Shown: piece after piece, positions 45,901 to 61,130 of the stretch
How the letters are laid out: each line of letters begins with the position of its first letter
Numbering within the stretch: the stretch's first letter is position 1
Assembly (NCBI GenBank): GCA_034008185.1
Contig: CM067081.1
Location: 22,443,821 to 22,507,820 of the forward strand
DNA length: 64,000 bases
Direction: 5' to 3'
Source of the DNA: Gorsachius magnificus
Taxonomy: Eukaryota > Chordata > Aves > Pelecaniformes > Ardeidae
Program-made: the position numbers and the translations under genes
The notes under the pieces: model-generated
Told to the model about the DNA's origin: nothing
The model's input: the letters and a program-made list of their open reading frames with translations, nothing else
Database searches by the model: none

Positions 45901-48900
45901 AAATAACACTTCAGATGGTGAATAACCTTTTACAATACCTTCACACTTGAAGTCAGTCAGAACTCATTTTCACTGTTGTAAATACCCTTGAAATGACTCC
46001 CAAATTTCAGTAGTTTGTTCCTTAAATACCATCTTTTTACCACTTCAAACATTCTACAGAGTCTTTTACCATTATTTGTTACTAATGAAAGCATCACAGG
46101 ACCATCACTGCATAAACTTGATTTAAAGTCCTAATCCCACATTGTGTCAAGCATTTAGCATCTAACAGGAGGCATTTAGCACCTCACAAAATCAAGTTGT
46201 AAAGAGAATTTTATTAGAGAGTCTTTAAACCACATCTACACCCAAACTTATACCTCTAGAAGACACAGTTTGGCACTTGGTAGAAAAAGGGAGAATGAAG
46301 CAGAAAATACGGAAAATTACTGGGGAGAACAAGGAAGGGCGAGTGCACTACACATACCCACCAGGCAATTTCTGCTTTTTCCTTCCTTCTTCTGTTGACT
46401 TGGTTTAAAACAGGAAGGTGTTTCACTGCTCTATAATAGCTCAGGTCCCTTGGTAGACCACCACTAACATAGCCTTTTCCCCAACATAGTACCACCCAAA
46501 CAGAGCACTACCCCCATGACATCCAGCAGAAGCAAGTGCGGGGCAGAGACTTGGATTTTTCTAAAAGCTTTATTATTTCGAAGATCAAGGAAATCTGAAA
46601 CATTCCCAGAGAGGACACAACTTGCCCTTCCCCGTGCACACATTTCACCCTGCTTTGTAGCACAGGAGCAGAAGAAAACACAGCTCACCTATCCCTCATA
46701 TTTGTGTGTAAATCAGTTACCTTCAGGGAATCACCTTGCTCAATGTGCTCTAGACCCTGGCAGCTGTAGGTAGTATCTGCAAGTCCATGTCTGAGGTTAC
46801 GTACCAGTGGCTGCATTCACACTTGAGTGCAGAATAGTTCTCTTGAGTTTATGAAAAACTGCCCCACCTCCACAGTACCTTAAAGGTCCACATGGCAAAG
46901 ACACCTTAATAAAGCAACAATTCCTTTACAACCTTTCAAATTACTTTGGTAAATCACAGCATTCTGATATCAAACCTCTTGGTAAATAGCTTTGTGAAAC
47001 TTACAAAATTGAGTAGTGGCTCTTGTTCAAATGTTTGGAAAATACAGCTAGGTTGTTAGGGTTAAACAAGAAGAACATGGATAAGCAATTTGATGTTTTA
47101 AGTGATTATTCATCAGGGTTCATTTTGGGATAGATTTGCATTTGTTTCTTCTACAAAGAAGGTATTTAGTACATAACTATTCTGAAAGACACAGTACTTG
47201 GGAAGAACTGATGGGTTTAGCTCAAGAATTCCTAAAAAAAAATAAAAGCCAGGACGGGGCCAGCGGAAGGGGAGAGTAATTCTCACCTGTAAAACCACTT
47301 TCAGATAAACACTATGCCTGGCAATTCAGTATGCATGACGAGGCTGCCATCCTCAGGGGATTGGGAAGCTACTGCAGCTGACTTCCAGAGAGAATTTATG
47401 CCTGGACCTCTACAGAATAGCTCATGTAAATTAATTCCTCAAGAATTGGCTGAGAGGCCAAGTATTAGGATGCCTTAAATTTTCTTCAATGTTATCTTCC
47501 TTAATCGTAGTCATTTTCAAGTGTTCGACTAAAACTAGATTGCAGGGTGATTCAAACCTTCTAGTCATAGTGCTGTACAGAAAGTTCTCCAGTATATTTC
47601 AGAACAAAAGGTCTCTTTAATATCTTGTCTGACAACTATGCACACAACTCACTAAGCAGTAAAGTCATGAGGAAGAAATGGAAGTTCCTTACCTTTTAAA
47701 AGTATACTTAGTAATTTCTCTTTCAACTGCCATAAATAGTACTAGCACAATTTTATCAGATTTATAAACGTTACATGTAAGCTGGGAGACAGGACACAAG
47801 AAATAAGACTATTCCAACCATTTTTGATACTTTGTCATGATTGGGGATCAGCCTTATGGGAAGAACCAGCCCTTCTCTTGACTTTCAACCATTCATCCAG
47901 CTTCTTGCAGAACAGACGTCTTTTCCCCAAAGGCACCGTGGTGCCAGCTGTGAACAGCACTTCTTAATCTTCTAGTAGCAGACAATTTCATGCTCAGTTC
48001 CTGTATTTACTGTCTTACACACAAGCCATTAGTTTCTTTTCTAAACTGACTACTCCACATCCAGTATATTCTTTGTCCTAAAGATTCTTTGGATTAGTTT
48101 TGAGATAAACTTGTATAGTTTTTCTATTTCAGTAAACAAAGACAGCCTCTATGCAACTTTAACTCCTGCTCCTTTTGGTGCGGGAGAGGGAAACCAGAGA
48201 CCCCATGAACTTGATTTAAAAGCTCTATTATGCTACTTTTCTTCGTGCTACTTGTGTAGCATGGAAGTCTGTGAAAAACACAGAAAGAAAGCAAAAACCC
48301 TTAAATAAGCTGATTACAAGAAAAAAGATGCGCTCACACACATAGCAGTAGACCGTCTGTTGAAGAGTATTCAGCTTCCTGAATTTCAGACAATGATGCC
48401 ATTTGTTAGAGAGAAATGGTTAGTGAAAATAAGTTTAAAACAAAAGACATTTTGCCACTGGATTGTTGTCAAACACCCATCAAAAGCTAATCAGTTTAAT
48501 CAAAGATAGGCTTGGGTTAAATGAATTTGGAACTTAGTTCAGACTGCAAGTCTAAGAGAAAGTTTACTATAAATCAGTGGTTTTCCCACCATCATCTTTG
48601 GTAAGTTCTGAAGGTATTGATATTCACAATCATCTACTGACACACCCATCACCAAAACAAACACAGACCCCAATTTACAACTTATAATTACAAGCCAGCA
48701 AAACCCAGCCAACAGATCTGAATGTAATCACAAAACCAATAATCCATTTAGTGCAGACAAAGTATTCACTCTACATCAAGCCTTCCAAAGGTACCTATTG
48801 TTGAGCTAAAAGGAGTTAACAATATAAGAGAAAATGCAAAAGTCACAGTAGACATAACAGTCTGCAGAGAACCTTCCTTACTTGAGGAGCTCAGTAATTT

Positions 48901-50915
48901 TAATGCATCAAGGTTCATTCATTTGCAGTCTTTATACAATGGGACAAGTTCCCTTTACTACTGTATTAGGTGACCACTTTTTTATCTAGGCAGGCAAAGG
49001 TCACAAGAGAATCAGTCTAGTTGGTGAAGTTGGATAAGATTACTTCTTTCTAGGAAGAGGAAGCATAAGAAGCCACTAGAAAGACTTGTTTAAGGTTGTG
49101 GTAGTTCCACTACTCCAAACTAAGTTTTCTCCAAGAAGCTTTCCAACCCAGTTGCCCAATTTGGTAATTACTCATCACCTGGATACGTTGCACAAATAGA
49201 ACGGACAAAATTTTGACAGTAAATCCATGTTTAAACCTATTTTTTCCTTCCAGCTTAACATAAATATTTTCATTGGGCCAAAAATCTCATCCTGCAAGCC
49301 AAGAAAATGGTGTTGTCTGTTCTCCATATATCTTGTCAGAGACTAGCTAAGTCTACTGCACAACTCACACTTCATGTTCCCCCTGTTGATTCCCGTGACT
49401 GATGGCCAAGTACATCTATGATAGGCCCCAGGTTGTAGAAACTGACCTCCCCTATAGATCCCAGGTACCAGAAATACTGCACACCACTGCATGAGATTCT
49501 TCCAATTTTTTCTTTAAACCCTTGCCTACTCTAAGAGTGTACAAGCTACATACAGAACTGTGGAAGCTTATTCAAGAAATGTTTGTTCATCATGAAGAGG
49601 TTATTAAACAGTAGCATTGGATTCTTCAGTTCAAATCTACTCTGGATTCTTAAGTAGGAGCCATACTTAACACCTGCAGGTCTGAAACCAAAACAGGAAC
49701 CCCTACTCCAATCCTCACCATCTTCCATCAGCTACTGCAGTCCTTCTCAGGTCTACAAACCCTGCCTTCCCACATAACAATATAAAACGCTGCCTCTAAG
49801 AGACCACTATTCATGACCAAACTCTGATCTCAATTAAGTCTCATTTAATTTTCAATATTCTTCCTGGCTTGTCTGTTATAGATTGCCTACAAACCAAGTG
49901 GCCTACCCTTTACTTCAGCTGTTCATCACTAATCTCTCAAGCTCCCCAAAAATAATTTTTGCTGAGCTTATTCCCTTTTTACTCTCTGTACTTCCCCTAA
50001 GTACCTCTGTAGACACCCTCCAGGTTTTTTTCTTTCAGTGCAGCAACTGCTCTGTGGCAATATACACAGAAAATTTTAGTCATTAAGCATCCAGTAACTA
50101 GGGTTCACAGTGACATTTGGAGTCATACAGTAACAACTGCAAGCAGCACAAACCCCATCGTATATGCTGGCTGTCTTTTTTCAAGGACCAGCTTCTTGGC
50201 AGAAGTTTATGAACTGCCTGATGTAAAGTTTCCTGCTGGAGCCCACCCAGGTTCCATCTGTCATTAGCTGAAGCATTTTTCCCTTCTTCAGTACTGGCAA
50301 AACTCAGAGCATCACAGTGCTGTTATGAGAATTATTGGACAGTTTTTCAAATGCAAAACATTAAGAAATATTCTGAATGTGTTCAGAACCAATGTTGCCA
50401 GTAAGACAAGCTGTTAATATTAGGACCTAACTCTAACCGGGAATTTGGAGGGTTTAATAGGAGTAAGTCCTCAAAATATTTGAATTATTTGATAGGAAGA
50501 GTAGAAGGCTTTGAAAATAAAATGAAGTAATTTTTTCAAAAGAGTAATGACAAATATTAAGTATTTTGTTTCATGTTTGTCTGGATTTTCTACATTAAAT
50601 CAAGCAGAATGTACCAGTGGTCTTTTTGGAGAAAGTTGTCAGTGTTTTTAATCAGAGCTTTTCTTGATAATGACCACTACCAATTTAAAAACTGCTACCA
50701 TTGGATTTCCTCAGTATTATACTTTTTACTAATGTAATTTATAAAACAACACATTCCCCAAGTTGTAATAATATCAAGCATCAGTTACAACAGCATCTAG
50801 TAAAATGTTTTTGGCAAGACTGACAAGTATAGCACTATTAGATCCGGAATTGCTCTGTTCCCTGAAAGCTGATGAAGTTCTGAATAGGGGATCTATTGAA
50901 AGTATTGACTCTCCA

Positions 50916-50959
50916 CAATATCTTGACTCTGCAACTCTCTGCAATATCTTGACTCTGCA
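50916..50959. repeat. Direct repeat, 18-bp unit at 26-bp spacing
   Basis: CAATATCTTGACTCTGCA occurs at 50916-50933 and again, identical, at 50942-50959, with 8 bp (ACTCTCTG) between. A weaker related piece (AGTATTGACTCTCCA) lies just before. It looks like a local slippage expansion in intronic DNA. Confidence 0.85.
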
Positions 50960-53900
50960 CAGCGTAATACAGAAAAGGATGTTGATGCCACCTACTTCTT
51001 GCCTACACAGAAGTGTGTTGTAATGTAAAAATACACTGGAGATCACTTGCTTCTCTGAAATACCCCACAGGCACCATACACGTATACCCACACGTGGATT
51101 TGGGGGAGAGTGGGGGAACAGTTGGGCTCTCCCTCCCTCCTCCAGCGAGGGCCCTACAGACAGAATAGGAGAAAACTTGTTTCATTGAGCCACTTACTCT
51201 TAAATATTTTGACAGAAAGCAGTTTGCCTAAACACCAAGTAAGAACAAGCTGAAATGCAGCTTAGCTCAGGGCATAAACTGTGAGAACTACCTCTTTGTG
51301 AGAGAAACTTTCTAAAATTAGTTTGATTTCTAAAATATCAAATGCTTTCATTTGCTAAAAGTCCCCTCAGCATCTTTGCAGAATCAGACTGGTGTTTAGA
51401 GAAGCACGGTCTTATGAACAAGAGCCTCTGATTTGTTGCAGTATTTATGACCCAATTTTAATTCTTACCCATAGTCTTGAGCATGAATAAGAATTCAACG
51501 CTAATTACAGTTGCCAAATCACATCCCTGAACTAGTACAGCAGACGCATACATACAGCCAGGTAAAACACGCTGAACAAATTTCTATATAAAAATATGCC
51601 AGTTCTCTCTCTTCACTAACACACACACATCTTTTTCAGCTTATTTTTATACTGTCTCCTAAGATCTAACCACTCCATACTTTGTACTCCCATGTTTTCT
51701 TTCCATCTGAGCTTGCAAAAAATCACCATTTAGTATCAAGTTATGAATTTAACTGATGAGCTGTTTAGCCTCCTCCTTTAAATCATTAATAAAGACATTC
51801 AATCTAACTGAGCCTGATACTTACACCCTACAAGCACTTGTTCCCTGCCCTACAGCTCAAATTACTGCCACATCTATTATTTTTGCTTAACGCCCTTCAG
51901 CAAGTTTCCAGTCCATGCAATATTTAGGCCAATAAAGTTTTCTTCCCAAATTTTATGTGGAATTTCTTCCAAAAGGCTTGCTGAAGTATTTGCTGCATAC
52001 TGTATTCCTCTATCTGCAAAATACGGTAACTTCATTTTTTAGAAGGAAAGCGTATGGTTTTTGATTTACACATACCAGCAGTTTATCGGCCACAGCTCTA
52101 TTATTTTCAAGTCTATTAGAAATGCACCTTCCAGTGTTGGTGTTAATATTGTATGTAAGGATGGATGCGGAATGAACATTGAAGGCTTACTGTTAACGTA
52201 AATACACAGAGCCAGTTTCTTTGCAGCAGACACTCTGGCAAGCAGATTCATACAGCCTGGCTGCAGAAGCCTAGACTTCACACTATGCAGTTTATCCTGT
52301 TGACGAAGCTGATGGCAGCTGCAGCTAAACTACTTTCAGCACCTAAGCCAGTTAGATATTTAATTAATTCCACAGCCAAATAGCAGTTTGTTCTTGTACT
52401 TTAAGATATTGGTGCTGCATTTCTTTTTCCTATATATTACTATCACCAGCCTTTCAAAACCCACTTGCTAATTTTGTCAATTCAGTAGCTAATCCCTAAT
52501 CCTTTTATGTTTAAAAATAGAGCTACTCTTCATTTACAGATGTCCTTTCACTATTACCGTGAGACGTAGATTCCCACCCACATTATCTGCAGAACCACTT
52601 CATTGTCTAAAACCATCCTGGAACAAACAAGACATTAATGCAGCCTCTCGGGGTGCAAAGCCTTCAGGAACAGGCATCACCACATAAATAACATCTGATT
52701 TTACAGAGAGCTGAACTACAGGAAGGTCAGGTGTCTCAAGTCTCCACAGCAAACTGGGAACACAAATCAGGTATTCAGACTTACAAGCACCACAGATGCA
52801 AAGCCATACAGTTATTTCTACTGCTCCTTGAAAAAGTCTTCAGAACATGAAATGCAAGAACCTGAAATAGATTCACAGCCTGTTTCCTTTCCTTCCCGAT
52901 AAGGCCTTTCTGCCTCAGTATCTGTGCTCCTGCAGCCTGCCAACTTCAGCATAACAATTTGACATTCACATCATTGATGAGATTCATTTTTTTTTTTTAA
53001 TTATGGTGTAAGTGACTAAGCCACATGCAGACTCCACCTTTGCAAGTTTGCATTAAATTGGAAGAGACATGCCAACTTGCACTGACTTAAGAGCCAAATA
53101 TATACGATTCACGGACCTATGTAATGCATTACACTCAAATACAGCCTTCATGCTGCTAGCACTTAACGTTCAACATTCCAACAGGATCTTCTCATAATGC
53201 CAGGAGATATGGTTCCAAACCTCTGATTTCATTGCTAAAGAGTCCAAGGCAAAATACTCATTCATGTCACTGGCACCACTGTGTAAATGGCAAGACAAAA
53301 GCTCACAGTATAGGAACTCCTAACAAACCATACTAGAGAGCATCTTTGAAAGTTACTTTGCCCTCATACCTCTTCCCACCCCCCTCTTATTTTTTAAGCA
53401 GGTAAGAGAAAGAATTACCAACAGTTTGGAGGCAAACCCTGGGTTCCCACTTGGGCTTCAAAATGAATCACAGCATGCAAGAGCTTAACTAAACAAGTTA
53501 AATGACTAAAAAAACCTGATCTCTGTACAATGCTATCCAAGCTATAATTCTAAAAGAATGAAGGTCAGAAAGCTCATTTCTTTAAAACCACTAGAATGTA
53601 AAGGAACAGAAGTCCCCTTTTTGTTCAGCAGCTTTCCATGCAATAAAATTCCCCGTTTGTCTGTCTTTTCCTAGATTTCTTTCCTCTTGCTAATCAGTGC
53701 CAGCTGCCAATTAGGACTGACAATAGAAGAAAGTCTTTTATGATCTTCAGTCATCACTACATAAAACACCATACTGTACTTCATTCTGCACTCTGTTCCT
53801 TCTTTTTCTCAAAAAGAAAATTTAAAGTAAGTTTGCTGGCGTTTTAATCCTTTTCTTGTTCTCAGGCTAAAAAGAACAATTCTTTCCAATCCTCCCATTC

Positions 53901-54037
53901 TAGACTTGGACTGTGAATACTGAGCATGCACACTGGGCTTGCTGGCTGCAACTACAGTTAAATTGCTGCTGCCGCCACTGTTCCTGCTCTCTACCATCTC
54001 GTAAAATATTGATTTCTGCAGTACATACCCAGTGAAG

Positions 54038-54052
54038 AAAAAAAAAAAAAAA
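54038..54052. repeat. Poly(A) run of 15
   Basis: A simple A15 run on the plus strand. The sequence on its 5' side shows no open frame or gene remnant that would make it the tail of a processed pseudogene. Confidence 0.8.
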
Positions 54053-57000
54053 TCAATTTTCCCCTAGACACAGCAAATTGGCAACAGCATAACAGATCAG
54101 TCTGTCAGGTTGGCATGCAAGACTAGCATCCAAAAATGAACTGAAGAGACAACGTCAAGAAGGTGGGAAGGTGTATGGGGAAAAGGGGAATGCAAACAGT
54201 GGTTGTACCAGAGGAGACAGAAAAGAAGGCTACGAAAGATGCAGTTTGTTGTAACTTTAAAATTCTCACTACAATGGTGTTATGAGAAAGTAGTGTCCTG
54301 TATCAGCTTTTCCACAGGACAGCCAGTGATGGTCTGCATGATTCCATCACGCTTATCTACCCTGAGAAATTTTGGCATGCACACTAAAAAAAGTTTAGTA
54401 GTTAAATATAACCAAAGTAATTAGTAATCAGCAAAAAATGGGATGAGAAAGTAGTCAGTTGTTTATATAAAATGGCTGCAAACCTTAAAGCATCAGTATA
54501 AATTTGGAGAACCCATGACATAATCCCATGATAAAAATGCTAATTTCTTAAACACAAAGCTACAGTGAAGTTTGATGAGGGGCAGATTCCAGCAACTTCT
54601 GTATTTCAGCAAAGCTCTCCGGGCTCTCTGCAACTCCCTCTACATGAGGAGCACCCAGAAAAACCCTCACTGCTGTAGAGCACCTGCTGAAATGGCAGAC
54701 CTGCCTCCACCACACCATGGGGCACCTAGGACCAAGAGGAAATGCTCAGCCTCTTCCCCTGCCTTCACGCACCAACTTCATCGGACCCTTGCGTGTCAAG
54801 GCACAGAAAATGTTGCTGGGCTTTAAAATAGGCCTCTTCCAAGCTGCCAACCACTGCAAGAGCAACAAGTCTGACCCCTGGTACCACTTGGAGTACCTCA
54901 CATGACTCTTCCTTTCAGCAAGGGACTGCAGAGGCCAAGCACTTGCTTCACCCCAAGAGATGCCTGTGGAAAAGCCAGAGCTCCTGGAATGCTCCTTCCC
55001 CTTTCAGCACAGCCATAAGCCACACATCAGGAGCCAACCTTTGATAATAGGCACAAACACGCATTAAAACAGCTCCAAATCAGTGGAGCTTTTTATAGAC
55101 TGTAATAGATCCCAACTGTATCAAAACATTAATACTGAGCTCTCAGGACGAAGGATATGGTATTGGGTCCAGGATGCATACTTTTAAAAGGTCCCTAAAT
55201 GCTTATTCATATAATAAACCACAAAAGCTCTGAAGAAGCTGTTGCCATCTGTTTCCTGGACTCTGATATTTCTATATGCTCTTCTCCCTACTCCTACCAA
55301 CTGCTATTTTTCTAGAATGCCATAAAAAGGAGACAAAGAGGAAACTAAAACCAGAAAAATTAAAACTAGGACTGCATCCTTTAGTCATAACTTTTTTTCC
55401 CCAAGTATTGCAAGTATCTCCAAAACTTTGCAGCATGTGGTATGGTAAGAAGCTGTGTTGTGGGCAGAGTTTAAACTTTAACTCTACATTTTTTACTTTT
55501 GTCAGGTAAGGCAGGGTCAGTTTCTTTTGCATGTGTTTACTTTCCAGTTTAATGTGAATTCATTTACTACTTGCAGTTTGAAGTAGACATATTTGTGTTT
55601 TAAACTGACAATTCAGAGGTGGTGGTTGGGGAGGCAATAAAATGGTCACGTAGTAGGTTTCCTTCAGTCTTCAGCTCTTCACTTGGGACAGTTGAGATGG
55701 GCAGGGACCCCACTAACCACACCATAGATTAGGTACTGAACACATTTTGTCCACATTATATAAAACATTAAGTCTTTTGGAAAACCAATAATTCAAAGAT
55801 ACCAGCAATAATTATACAGAACAAGTTTATAAAAACTGATTAATTGTTTAAGCAGCTCTTTGCTTTTCTATTTTAAATTGAAGATAGGTGCAGTCCTTGC
55901 TTTGGGGAATGCTACAACTGCTGCATTATGCTTAAGGGGTCCCCAACCGCTGGCTATTGTTCACAAAAAGGTCCTCCACCTGCCCCACACTTTAATTTAG
56001 ATCATCAGCTCCAATGGGGGTTGTTCACACTCTCCAATCCCATCAGGACATCATGTTCAGTGCTTTAAAAGCCCAGGTAAAGACCTAATAAGTGACAGTA
56101 GGCACTGATGCCCAAGGAGCACACAACACTTGAAGGCCAGTTCTTCCCCCAGCCAAGGACAGGAATTAAGCAATCTCTTCTCTGCAAGCAATATCCTGAA
56201 GGCTGACCAGAATCTGTAACACTAAAGATTCATATGCTTCCTCAAAACAACTGGTTAAACATTAGAAACTGTGCAGAGAAAGGCAGAGATAGGATTAAAC
56301 TTTTTAATGCATACAGTTTCTCACAGCCCAGGATCTCCACAAGCACAGCACGCTCGCTGCTGCAGCGGCGCACTAGAGAGCGGCTGCTGGGTCCACCAGC
56401 CTCCCCTGGGACATGCCCTGCTTTTCCAAGGTGTGTCAGCCCACATGGGATGCCTATGTCCCATCCATATTGATCTCCAGGTTAGCCACAGCATTTTAAA
56501 AAATATTAAGTGGTCACAGGAAGAAAAAAAAACATCTGCAGCTTTTTGTCCATTCAACCTGCATGAACCTTGCACATAATTGTTCATGCACACGAGGTTC
56601 TTATAAACCAGAGAATCATGCGTAGTCATCAGTTTTCAAAACAGCCATGCCATATTTACTCTCTAAATGTAGAAGGTACTTGATATATTAAAACTCCAAA
56701 AACTAAAATTCAGAACGTGAATAATAGTCACCTTGCCGTGGGGAGACAGAACACTCTCAAAGTTTCTAAGCATTGCCGTACAATGAGGTACTGAAAGGCA
56801 CTGAACCTTTCACAAAAGCAGCGTGCAGTTTTCAGAATAGTTTTTCGGTAGTTTGGAATTACTTCACCATATACTTGACTTACCAAAATGCAAAAAAGTT
56901 AGTGCCAGTAGCAGACAATTAAAGGACAGCAAGTCACCAGGTATCACCCCAAGTCCATCATTAGAAGACGACATGGCCAAACCAGTTGAACAGGGTTCTA

Positions 57001-58117
57001 GCTGGCCCAGTACAGAAAGACAGTCTCCCAGAACAGCTCTGTTGCTGTAAACAAGCATGAAGTGGGCTACGAAGCCACTTTTTTCTTACAGCATCACTAT
57101 TTACTTCACCCATTCAATTAGCCAGACAAACCCAACACATCCCATGAACGTGCTAAGAACTCCTGAGCTCAGCAATTAAAGTAAAAACATTCATTAGATT
57201 CTTACACTTGGGCAGGATAAAACCTAGTTATATGTTGCCTTTAAAAGCCTACCCTAACAAAATATCCCTGAACAGCTTAGATTTCCAGCCCACACAAGTT
57301 GGTTACCAAAAGAAACAGACATGAGAAACAAAGAGGGAGAAAGCTTGCACACGTTTCTTCCTTAGACTCCTAAAACCAGTTGTATTGAAAAAATATGCAA
57401 AGTTAGCCACCCAGCACCAGTGGGGATGGTCACAAGTACCAGGGGTTAACAGCAATGGGGTCACATACTTTGAAGGGAACTGCTTACAAGTATTCTCCGA
57501 TTTTTTTCCTTCTGAGATGCAACTGAAGCTTCTTAACAAACAGTAATGCAGCTACAAACATCTTGCAGAGGATCAAAATAATCAAGCAGCTGTTTGATGC
57601 TCTAGAGGTTGTTCCCAGCTCTAAGTTTAATTAGTCACATTCTGGCTCCTGCTATACCAACCAGTATTCAACACTCTATAAAGACCTAATCTGAATAGCA
57701 GAAAATCCAAGAGTACAGCTGCTTTCTATTTATAAAACATATAGAGCCAAGTCTTGTCATAAAACATGTCCATACCAACTCTGATGATTTTATGAACTGG
57801 ATGCTTCTTTTGCCAGTTTTAAGGAGACTTGTTGGGGGATGGGAAGGAGGAGAACACCACACAAAGGTCCCACAAACATCCCCTAACTCAGCCAAGACAG
57901 GCACTCCCCTAGTCTTCGGGCAGTGATCTCTATCATCACAGTTAGCCTTGGACACGCTCGTATCACTAACACAGTATTCAGAGTCATTCCATTTCCTGGA
58001 CAAAAACCACAGTTCTGAGACCCCCATCATACAACTCAGACTGGACTTGGATGATCTGTTCATACAGCCCAGTACCAAGGCATACAGGAGTACCTCACCT
58101 GCAGGATGAGGAAGGTG

Positions 58118-58148
58118 GAGGTAGAAAGTTTTGAGAGGTAGAAAGTTT
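58118..58148. repeat. Short tandem repeat, 14-bp core at 17-bp period
   Basis: GAGGTAGAAAGTTT is present at 58118-58131 and 58135-58148. It is a small two-copy duplication with no sign of function. Confidence 0.8.
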
Positions 58149-61130
58149 CAGAGAAACTCAGCACTGAATATACCACATGCAAAAATGACCCTCCACCTTC
58201 CAAGTACAGACAGTTCTGAGCTTAACACTTCACCAGATGAAAGACTAAAGCTTAGTGAGAGACCACAGAGAAGTGAACTACAGCAAATGGTTCTACATAC
58301 ATACCAGAGCAGCCTTCCTTGAACTGCAAAAAAGTTCTTTTGACCTTCCAGTCTCCGCAGAGGCTGTCAAATCCTGCCTCTCTGCTCACAATGATCAGTT
58401 CTCCAGCCAGCAAACTCCGAATGCTCAGCACATGCTTCTGAAGAACAAGACGCTGTTTTGCAGAAAGATGGCATTTGAGGTCTCTTCATCGCACCTGCAT
58501 CCAGTTAGTAGCTTGTCTTCATTTTGAGACCCTAACGCACTTATGTCACAGGTTTTTTCTTTTTTTTAAGACTTTTTGGTTCTTCCTTACTAGGGTCCAC
58601 AAGTAATAGCTCTTTCAAGAGCACATGTATGCAAATAACAATGGGTAATATCCTACACAGGTTTAGAAGCTCTGATCAAAGAGCTCCCTGTAGGAACTTG
58701 AGATTCTGTGTGTTGTATACAAAAGGTATATGCAGGGTGTAAATAAAGCAATACTAGAAATGCAGAAAGACAGCATATTTTATAAAGTGAGACACTTCAC
58801 AGAAGACCTGTGAGATGGAACAATTTAAAGTCTAAATGTGTGCTGTGACATAGAAAACTATAAGAGAAGGGGGATATGAAGGAGCAAGATTAAAACAAAG
58901 TTATTTTCAATGCCTACCACTGTATCATCTATCTAGACACTATGGGAAAAGTAAGTTTAAAAGAGTAGAAGAAAACTTAAGGCAAAACAGATGCCAAAAG
59001 GAGATGGCAAAGCAGCCTTCCTAGAATAGGGTTGAAGTATCTAAACCTCATTTTTCAGAGAAAGCACAAGAAAAGCCTAAAGGCGAACGCAGAGTCCAAC
59101 AGACCACCACCTATTTTTTACCATTTTAACCCTGCTGGTGTTTTTCAAAACACTGACTTCTCTTAAGCAGAATGGTAGTTCAAGTACAGCAGAAAATTAG
59201 TTTTTCCTCAAGTTTTGGAGTATATCTTTGCAAGCCCAGGTATTCCTCACACATTTGTTAGCTTGCATTTTCTTGGAAGTACTAAGGAGAATTACTGGCA
59301 TGGAAAAAAGATTTTTCTTTATTGAAGGATGAGTTGAGCATCGCTCTGCATAAGCAAGTGAGCATCACTTACAGAGGACTGTTAGTAAATAGCAGACTGC
59401 AATGCACAGGAGATCCTGCAAAGAATTACTTCCGCTGTCTTTGGGCAACTGTGCAAAGGAAACTCAAAGTCCCCCCAAAGTTATCACACCATCAACTAGG
59501 GATGGCTATTTTGCTAAATGGTTTCCAGTGGGGTAGCCTTGACTAACCTGCAGAATATTGTAGGATTTATTCACACAGCTAAAGAAAAAGGCATGCCCAT
59601 AGATAGATCTTGCCATGTTTCAGGCACATCAACTATGCCAAAAACTGCATAGCCCACTGGAGCCAGTGCTTCTCCACCTTTCTGCCCAAATGAACAAACG
59701 CAAGAGCTTACTTCCTATTCTAGCCCATTGAATCGAATCAGATTTAGTATATTTCCCTCAAGCACAGTTTTGTTTTTAATTATCGTGATTTCAGAGATAT
59801 GAACAGCAGGTAAATAAGTTTAAGGCTAGTCATTCTACTCCATGCAAACTCAGATTTTTCCAAGTATCTTGTATGGATGCAGCTATGCTTCTACTGAACT
59901 TGGAAGTCATACTCCAGTCAGCTTCCACCAACACTAAACACTTTCAGAAACCAGAGCCATTTTACCAGTCCAGTGCCCCACATATTACTACGGTGCACTA
60001 AAGCCCAGAGTTCTCATCAAGTTAATTCCCTGCAGTACTAAGAAGCTTGCAGAACAGACGGTTCCTGCCTCTGTAATTTTATATCTGGTACTTTTAACAA
60101 TGGAAAATACAATATTTAAGCTGCTCCTGTGGGATAGAGCACAAAACTTTGCTAGATCTTATGAAAGGAGCGATATCACAGTTGTTTTGAGTGTCTTGTT
60201 TCTGAATGCAGTGCAGCACCACATATTCTTTAGAGGCCCTCATCTTCTGCATATTCATGCATCTGGGTATTAGCAAAACTCAAATATTAAATTTGGAAGA
60301 CAAAAATAAGTATTTCAATAAAAGCAATGTCTATCCTCAAATCCTCTCCTCCTAGGAAAAGTTTTGAGATCTTTTATAACCACTCAGTATTCAGATAAGG
60401 AAATTCCGAGTAGTAAGAAATGATGAAGATGAGGAGAGTTATCTACTCTCTCATAACATTCTCCAAACAATTAGAAGAACACAGAGAAAGAAAAATACTT
60501 CCTTGTAGTTGCAACTTGGCGAGCAAGGAATTAAAGACCTTTTCTGTGCAGTCAGAAACCTTTACAAAGCAGTTGCAAGGTTGAAGAAAGTCACCAGACC
60601 CTTGGCCTCCATCCAGCCTGATGGACCAGCAGGGAATTCCATAAGAGGAAGCATTCAGTCACTCTCTGGCAGGCAACATAACTGTTCCAGGAACTCAGGA
60701 AAGGGGTATTTGGTGCAACAAGCAAGAAGCAGTAAGCAGTAAAAGGACTATGTCAAGAGCCTAAACATGCCAGAATGCCTGAACAGGAAAAATTCTTCAT
60801 TACTGAGGTCTAATGGAGAATCAGTGTGGATACAAACTTTGGTTTGGGGGGACGCTTCAGTTTAGACAGCAGTTAGCTGCAGTTAGCCTACACACTTCAT
60901 CGTATTAAGAAACTGCTCTTAGCACTCTTAGCAGGTACAGAAGTAGATACACCAATTAATGCTTTTGTACGCCCTGTCAGAGACCACATACAACATGTGT
61001 GACAGAAGCCATCTTGAAAGAACTCAAATATTTTTCTGAACACTAAATTACAAAGTTAATTTACAACTGCATTGGCAAGCTGGAGGGACTTCGGTAAGCC
61101 CAGGGTCAATACACACCATCTCCCAACTGT

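Noticed and set aside
54717..54905. Frame ending KAQKMLLGFKIGLFQ..., considered as a processed pseudogene
   Set aside because: I could not name a parent gene, and there is no poly(A) tail or flanking duplication. The evidence is insufficient.
57686..58078. 130-codon frame on the minus strand
   Set aside because: No similarity to any family I know and no supporting splice structure. Treated as chance.
60509..60742. Frame beginning MQLGEQGIKDLFCAVRNLY, considered as a coding exon
   Set aside because: It does not match a P4-ATPase segment, and it lies on the opposite strand to the gene. No known domain.
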